From Candidatus Aminicenantota bacterium (GTDB lineage Bacteria; Acidobacteriota; Aminicenantia; UBA2199): 37,919 nucleotides of DNA. Shown here piece after piece: positions 33,565-37,919 of the stretch. The notes under the pieces are model-generated. The model was not told the DNA's origin, did no database searches, and saw only the letters and a list, made by a program, of their open reading frames with translations. The translations under genes were made by a program, and so were the position numbers. The stretch is taken from positions 36,532 to 74,450 of the forward strand of contig WVZO01000397.1 of assembly GCA_011772425.1 (NCBI GenBank). Reading direction: 5' to 3'. Position 1 is the stretch's first letter; every line of letters starts with the position of its first letter.

Positions 33565-35019
33565 CTACTGTTTCTCTCTTATCATCTCAAAGACCTTCAA
33601 CCCTTCCTCCTTGGTATCAAATTCTCCATCCAACTGGCGCTCATACAACTCCTTCAAATAAACCCCCATCTGCACACCCGGCGGGATACCCAATTTCAGG
33701 AGGTCCCTGCCCATAATAATAGGCTGAATGGTTTCCTGGTTAATCTTATATTCTTCTTTTTTTTGCAAATACCATTTGCAAATATCATCTATATCTCTAA
33801 CATCCATGGGATTGGGTTCACGGGACTGACGGTCGGCAAAATCCAGGAGAAGCAGTAAAAGGTCCTGGTCTTCGAGGTCTTTGACCAACCGTGATATAGC
33901 CCTGAAACCGATATCCTCCCGGTTTCGAAAGAGGTCGTAAATACGGTGGTGATACTTTACCAGGTTCAATACCGTCTGTTTCAAAGGGAAGTTTTTCCGT
34001 GTTTCGATTTTGAAATCTGTTAAAAATTCATCGGTGATTTCTACGCCCCTGGAATCGTGGAACATCGACGTAACGGTCATTCGGCCTCGCTTATATTCCC
34101 ATTTAGTGGTGACTGGTTTTCCCACATCATGAAACAAAACACCCAAAAGCAGTGCCAGGGCTCTCTCTTCATCAAGATCAAATTTGACACTTAATATTTT
34201 GGCGATGTCCAGGGTCAATAAGGTGTGAAACCAAACCGTATGGTGACCATATTCATCCTTTTCCGGGTGGAAAATAGCATCCTGGATGGTAAGGGTCAAC
34301 GGGTAAAGCGGAGGAAAGAGCTTTTCCAGTACGGCGAGTTTGAAATATTCCGTTAGACCGATGGAAGGTTTTTCAGATTCCAGGAGCAGCCGGAACAATT
34401 CTTCAGTAATGCGTTCTTTACTGAGCTCGTCCAGTTTCACATCTTTGGCACGGATATAAATATCTTCATCGATGAAGAACCGATGGACCGAAGCAAAACG
34501 GGCAGCCCTGAGAATTCGCAAGGGATCATCCATAAATGTCTCCGGCCCGGTCATTACGATCCGTTTCTCTTCAATGGCCCTCATTCCTGCAAATGGGTCT
34601 ACAATTTCATGGTCTTTTAAGCGCATCGCTATGGAATTGCAGGTGAAATCCCGACGCTTTAAATCCTCCTCCAACTTGATATGAGGTCCGTATTCGATCA
34701 GAAAATTTTTGTGACCATGACTGTTGGAGTCTTTTTTTACATCTTTCCTGGGAATGGATATGTCAATGGTCATCCCATCTTTGCTGAACTTCACCACAGC
34801 AAAACTTTTACCCACGGTATTGGTTTTCCCATGTTTTCTCAACTTTTTTTCGATTTCTTCATAGGTATGACCAATCACCACCAGATCAATGTCCCGTTTT
34901 TCTTTGATTTCACTATAAAGTATATAATCCCGGATGGTCCCGCCCACCAGGTACACGTTCTCCTGGAAAACCCTTACAAAAAAATCCATTAACGGGATAT
35001 TTAAGCCTTTAAGATTCAT
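33565..35019 (-). CDS. cca: CCA tRNA nucleotidyltransferase with HD domain
   Basis: 484 residues. The nucleotidyltransferase head has YLVGGTIRDYIL (Gly26-Gly27, Arg30-Asp31) and the metal-binding DIDLVVIG (Asp43, Asp45), then RRDFTCNSIAMRL, which matches the RRDxxxNA motif, and DDPLRILRAARFA. These are class II features of enzymes that add or repair the 3'-CCA of tRNA. The C-terminal half carries an HD phosphohydrolase domain with LLGVLFHDVGKP (His297-Asp298) and YHHRIYDLF; such fusions are common in bacterial CCA enzymes. Poly(A) polymerase shares the head, so an A-adding role cannot be fully excluded. It lies 24 bp downstream of the PilZ gene and shares its promoter. Its stop is next to GC-rich repeats rather than a clear terminator. 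Confidence 0.9.
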   Translation of the reverse strand: MNLKGLNIPLMDFFVRVFQENVYLVGGTIRDYILYSEIKEKRDIDLVVIGHTYEEIEKKLRKHGKTNTVGKSFAVVKFSKDGMTIDISIPRKDVKKDSNSHGHKNFLIEYGPHIKLEEDLKRRDFTCNSIAMRLKDHEIVDPFAGMRAIEEKRIVMTGPETFMDDPLRILRAARFASVHRFFIDEDIYIRAKDVKLDELSKERITEELFRLLLESEKPSIGLTEYFKLAVLEKLFPPLYPLTLTIQDAIFHPEKDEYGHHTVWFHTLLTLDIAKILSVKFDLDEERALALLLGVLFHDVGKPVTTKWEYKRGRMTVTSMFHDSRGVEITDEFLTDFKIETRKNFPLKQTVLNLVKYHHRIYDLFRNREDIGFRAISRLVKDLEDQDLLLLLLDFADRQSREPNPMDVRDIDDICKWYLQKKEEYKINQETIQPIIMGRDLLKLGIPPGVQMGVYLKELYERQLDGEFDTKEEGLKVFEMIREKQ

Positions 35020-35043
35020 GGTTTTGCGTTTTACTGTTTTTCC

Positions 35044-35574
35044 TCAGAGGACATGTTCCTCCTCTTTTTTCTTTTTCAAGAATTCATCCAGGTGGGCTAT
35101 AAATTGTTTAAGGTTTTCAAATTGGTCTTCATCGACCTTTTCAATGTGAAAAGCTATGAGTCGTTTATCTATCTGGTGATCGATGCGTACGGTTTTCATT
35201 TCTTTGATAACAAAGGTATTAATGGGCGTCACCACCAATACGTTTGTTAAAACGGTCTCCACCGGCAGCCTTTTCAAGGGAAAATCCGGCTTTGCAGAAA
35301 AACCCGAAAGCGACATATCAATGGCATACGCTTTAAGCCCATAGTATTCGGTATCAGTCAACGTTAACAAAACCTCCAACGATTCCGGCACAACCACCCG
35401 GGGAACAGCCCGCAAGTTTTTCTGGAGTACTGGATGGCGGTCGGTAAAACTCCGGAATTTTTTCCGTACATCTCTTCTCCTCTTTTTCTCCACCAGCCGA
35501 TAAATAATGCTTATAACAACAATCACAACAATGATGGCAATACTGAACTCAAGTATACCTCTTACATCACCCAT
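35044..35574 (-). CDS. Membrane-anchored PilZ domain protein
   Basis: 176 residues. One transmembrane helix near residues 8-26 (ILEFSIAIIVVIVVISIIY) is followed by a strongly basic stretch, so the domain faces the cytoplasm. The PilZ cyclic-di-GMP site is intact: the RxxxR motif is Arg55 to Arg59 in NLRAVPRVVV and the DxSxxG motif is Asp86, Ser88, Gly91 in AIDMSLSGFSA. It probably senses cyclic-di-GMP at the membrane; the partner is unknown. A charged coiled tail (LKKKKEEE) ends the protein. It precedes cca by 24 bp, with a near-consensus promoter directly upstream. The functional link between the two is not evident and may just be shared expression. Confidence 0.88.
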   Translation of the reverse strand: MGDVRGILEFSIAIIVVIVVISIIYRLVEKKRRRDVRKKFRSFTDRHPVLQKNLRAVPRVVVPESLEVLLTLTDTEYYGLKAYAIDMSLSGFSAKPDFPLKRLPVETVLTNVLVVTPINTFVIKEMKTVRIDHQIDKRLIAFHIEKVDEDQFENLKQFIAHLDEFLKKKKEEEHVL

Positions 35575-35606
35575 GTTTTTAATCCTGTTTTGTCCCTGAA
35601 ATATGA

Positions 35607-35635
35607 ATGATATAAATTTTCTAACAAAGTGTCAA
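35607..35635 (-). promoter_or_regulatory. Near-consensus promoter of the PilZ-cca operon
   Basis: On the minus strand TTGACA (35630-35635) and TATCAT (35607-35612) are 17 bp apart, about 33 nt before the PilZ start codon. One base differs from the sigma-70 consensus. Confidence 0.75.
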
Positions 35636-35709
35636 GTTTTTATTTTTGCCTCCGGCGGCCAAAAACCTTTTTAAAGTGTGATTTCTTGCCTGACGCTTTT
35701 TTTCTGCGA

Positions 35710-37919
35710 TCAATCCGGGGAAATTTTCATTTGTAAGCGCCGGCTTACTTTCTCCAACGCTTCAAACGCTTTATCTTTCACTTTCCAGCCATAGTAATTG
35801 CCTTCATCGTTTAATGCTGTTTTAAGAGGCTCGACTGTCAGAGCGTTTCCAATCGTTCCCAGGACCTCTGCGGCACGAAAGCGAACATAAGAGTCTCTAT
35901 CAAACGAAAGTGCCTGGATGAGGAAAGGTATGGCTTGTATACCCCCGATCTGTCCAAGCGCATATGTCGTGTTTCCCCGAATAAAACTTTCTTTATGGGT
36001 ATTAAAAACCGCGGTAAGATATGGTACAGCCTCTATTTTTCTTAACTGTCCCAGTGCATATGCTGCCCGGCCGCGAACTTCACCATTGGTATCCGTGATA
36101 AGGGCCTCAATAAGGGCAGGCAGTGCCTCTATACTCTTCATAAACCCCAAGGCATATGCGGCACTTCCTCGTACATCCGCCTCCTCATCCGAAGTAAGCG
36201 CTTTTGTGAGTGCAGGGATGCACTCTAAACTCCCGATGAAGCCAAGCGCTTCTGCAGCACTCTCCCGAACTTCTCTACTTTTATCAGTATAAAGGGCTCC
36301 AATAAGGGCATCGCGGGCATCCTTCCCCCCCAATTTTCCCAGTGCCAATACAATGCGCCAGCGAACTGAGTTTTTTTTCTCAACTCTAAGTGCCTGGATA
36401 AGCCGGGGAACAGCTTCAGGGTCTCCAATTCCTCCCAGGGCCCCGGCAGCATCTCCCCGCACATTCTCATCTTCATCCATGGTAAGGGCATTTAAGAGTG
36501 CAGATAGGACTTCTATATTATCTTTGTCAGCGATTAATCCAAGCGCCTCGACAGCACTACTTCGCACCACACCATCCGCATCCCCATCAAGCACTTGAAT
36601 AAGAGGACGTACGGCTTCCCTGCTCCCGATTTTCCCAAGAGCAAGTGCTGCATGACTGCGAACCTTACTTTCTTTACTTTTAAAAAGAATCATAATGAGT
36701 GTAGGTAAAACATCAATACTTCCGAATAATCCAAGCATTTCCGCTGCTGCCCGTTGGGCACCGATTTCCGTATCAGTCAATTGATCCACCAGCTTATCAA
36801 TAATCCGACGGGGTTTTATCCGGGAAAGAACAGCAATTGCCTTATCCCGGAGTAACTGAAATTCGCCGCTGCTGTGAAGCTGCCAAAGATCCTGGACAAT
36901 CTCTTCTTTTAGCAAAGGATCAATACACCTCGCCTCGGCAACACACTTACCTGAAAGCAGCAATTTGTTGTAAAAAATATCTTCGGCTAACTCCTTTTGA
37001 ATTCGATTGATAATAGGGCTTGCATCCTTGCTAATCCCGGCATAGAAAAGAATGGGCTCTTCCCACCAGGATTCCAATAGGTGGGGAATAATATCGGCAA
37101 AGGTATCTTCCTCCTCGTCTAATTCCAGGGCAGCGAAGTATTCCTGGAAGGATAAATGAAGAAAATCAAACGTATCCATCATTAGTTTCTTCAGGATACC
37201 GCTCCGCTTCCATATTTCTTCCAGGAGCCGTTTACATTCCTCTTTATCCAGGTCTATATCTATCCCCAGGGAAAGCCCGGCGATTTCTTCCAGGATACTA
37301 TTCTCCGTCATGGTTCGTCGGCTGCGGCAGTGATTTTGGAACGCCAACTTTCTTAAAACCAGTTTTTTGATGTCCGGTGAAAACCGGTTTCGAATCCCTT
37401 TGTGAGCATCCCACTGGTCCACCAACACATCGATAACCCGTTCATACAGATCGATGCGTTTGGGCGGTTGTTCACGGTCTTCATCGTAAAAAGCGGCAAT
37501 AACTGAAATCATCAATGGGTTTTTAGCATGAGCCCTTACATTTTTTTCATCCATGACCATTTTTAACACAGCATGAGTGTGACCCTGGTTGATGGAACCG
37601 GTACCGGCAGCATTACCAGTCCCAAACCAGTTATCAACAAACTGTTTGATTTGGTGATTGTCAAATTCCATCACTTCCAACAGCGTAAAACCACTAAATG
37701 GACCCCACTGCCGGGGGGATACGTTTTCATGAAAACCGGCAGTCCTGGAGGTCACTACTATTTTGCATCTTTGATACGTCTCGGCGAATTCACCTATTTC
37801 TTTTGCTGCTGTTTCCCGGCTGTTCCTGGTGACCAGTTCGTCAAAACCATCCAGCAATAATATACATTTACCTGATTCCAGGTCTCTCTCCAGGGCTGCG
37901 TCTGAGCCTGAAAACCCAT
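35710..37919 (-). CDS. NACHT NTPase with C-terminal HEAT repeats (N-terminus off window)
   Basis: The frame is open to the right edge, so the N-terminal effector part and the Walker A loop are missing. The first complete residues read GFSGSDAALERDLESGK, then CILLLDGFDEL, the NACHT-type Walker B, followed by KIVVTSRTAGF (sensor 1) and later TFDFLHLSFQEYFAALEL, the usual end of a NACHT module. From about 36790 to 35760 come some ten HEAT/PBS-lyase-like repeats of 32-35 residues with a core like VRGSAAYALGFMKSIEALP. Such proteins are STAND NTPases; bacterial NACHT proteins are known in phage defence, with the repeats as the sensing part. A non-defence regulatory role is also possible. An internal TTG at 37857 would be a false start, as it lies within Walker B. 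Confidence 0.86.
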   Translation of the reverse strand, partial: GFSGSDAALERDLESGKCILLLDGFDELVTRNSRETAAKEIGEFAETYQRCKIVVTSRTAGFHENVSPRQWGPFSGFTLLEVMEFDNHQIKQFVDNWFGTGNAAGTGSINQGHTHAVLKMVMDEKNVRAHAKNPLMISVIAAFYDEDREQPPKRIDLYERVIDVLVDQWDAHKGIRNRFSPDIKKLVLRKLAFQNHCRSRRTMTENSILEEIAGLSLGIDIDLDKEECKRLLEEIWKRSGILKKLMMDTFDFLHLSFQEYFAALELDEEEDTFADIIPHLLESWWEEPILFYAGISKDASPIINRIQKELAEDIFYNKLLLSGKCVAEARCIDPLLKEEIVQDLWQLHSSGEFQLLRDKAIAVLSRIKPRRIIDKLVDQLTDTEIGAQRAAAEMLGLFGSIDVLPTLIMILFKSKESKVRSHAALALGKIGSREAVRPLIQVLDGDADGVVRSSAVEALGLIADKDNIEVLSALLNALTMDEDENVRGDAAGALGGIGDPEAVPRLIQALRVEKKNSVRWRIVLALGKLGGKDARDALIGALYTDKSREVRESAAEALGFIGSLECIPALTKALTSDEEADVRGSAAYALGFMKSIEALPALIEALITDTNGEVRGRAAYALGQLRKIEAVPYLTAVFNTHKESFIRGNTTYALGQIGGIQAIPFLIQALSFDRDSYVRFRAAEVLGTIGNALTVEPLKTALNDEGNYYGWKVKDKAFEALEKVSRRLQMKISPD

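Noticed and set aside
33177..33716. A plus-strand open frame of 179 codons
   Set aside because: It crosses two inverted repeats and two copies of the dispersed GC-rich element, then runs antisense into cca; no family features.
37600..37857. TTG at 37857 as the NACHT gene start
   Set aside because: It lies inside the Walker B motif CILLLDGFDEL; the frame continues upstream to the window edge.

Overview
The window is dominated by one leftward (minus-strand) biosynthetic operon of about 29 kb, running from 29271 to beyond the left edge. It is followed on the right by 8.6 kb of mixed intergenic, defence-like and housekeeping DNA. GC content is moderate, genes are packed with 4-nt ATGA overlaps, and there are giant NRPS genes, dispersed GC-rich hairpin repeats and IS21-type remnants. 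This look recalls Candidatus Aminicenantes or similar uncultivated, Acidobacteria-related anaerobes. That placement is an impression from general knowledge; no marker gene here proves it.

Region 1 (1-29271, minus): transcription order is a DUF1460-type lipoprotein, a YdcF/SanA-type (DUF218) membrane protein, then three megasynthases, then the start of a cobalamin-binding radical SAM protein of the PhpK-like group, cut by the window edge. Gaps are 6 bp, 4-nt overlaps (three times) and 36 bp. The assembly line reads C-A(Ser)-T-C-A(?)-T | KS-AT-KR-ACP-C-A(Leu)-T-C | C-A(Thr, interrupted)-T-ST-C-A(Gln)-T-C. Amino acids in brackets are my by-eye readings of the A-domain specificity residues against PheA. 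The colinear reading is a possibly N-acylated Ser-X-(beta-hydroxy C2 extension)-Leu-Thr*-Gln chain with no thioesterase in view.

The standout feature is the Thr-type adenylation domain. About 580 residues are inserted between its A2 and A3 motifs and hold a complete-looking radical SAM domain (CxxxCxxC at residues 644-651) followed by a B12-binding domain. This is the reverse of the usual B12-then-SAM order. The same module carries an in-line sulfotransferase after its carrier domain. Together with the downstream free-standing B12/radical SAM gene, this suggests an assembly line that alters a threonine at carbon and/or sulfates its hydroxyl while it is bound.

A second theme is that loops of the A domains (A2-A3 and A6-A7) and one C-domain loop hold palindromes, tandem repeats and one copy of a dispersed hairpin element that also occurs between genes at 33.3 kb. 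The enzyme insertion sits in one of these permissive loops.

Region 2 (29272-33564): mostly non-coding. It holds a rightward terminator, decayed IS21-type ends and an istA fragment, a split HEPN/AbiU2-like gene (minus), an array of 41-bp tandem terminator-like palindromes, and a small plus-strand membrane protein. That last gene has a perfect TTGACA-N17-TATAAT promoter and lies between two direct copies of an ~84-bp repeat.

Region 3 (33565-37919, minus): a PilZ-cca housekeeping pair with a near-consensus promoter, and a NACHT-HEAT-repeat NTPase whose N-terminus lies off the right edge.
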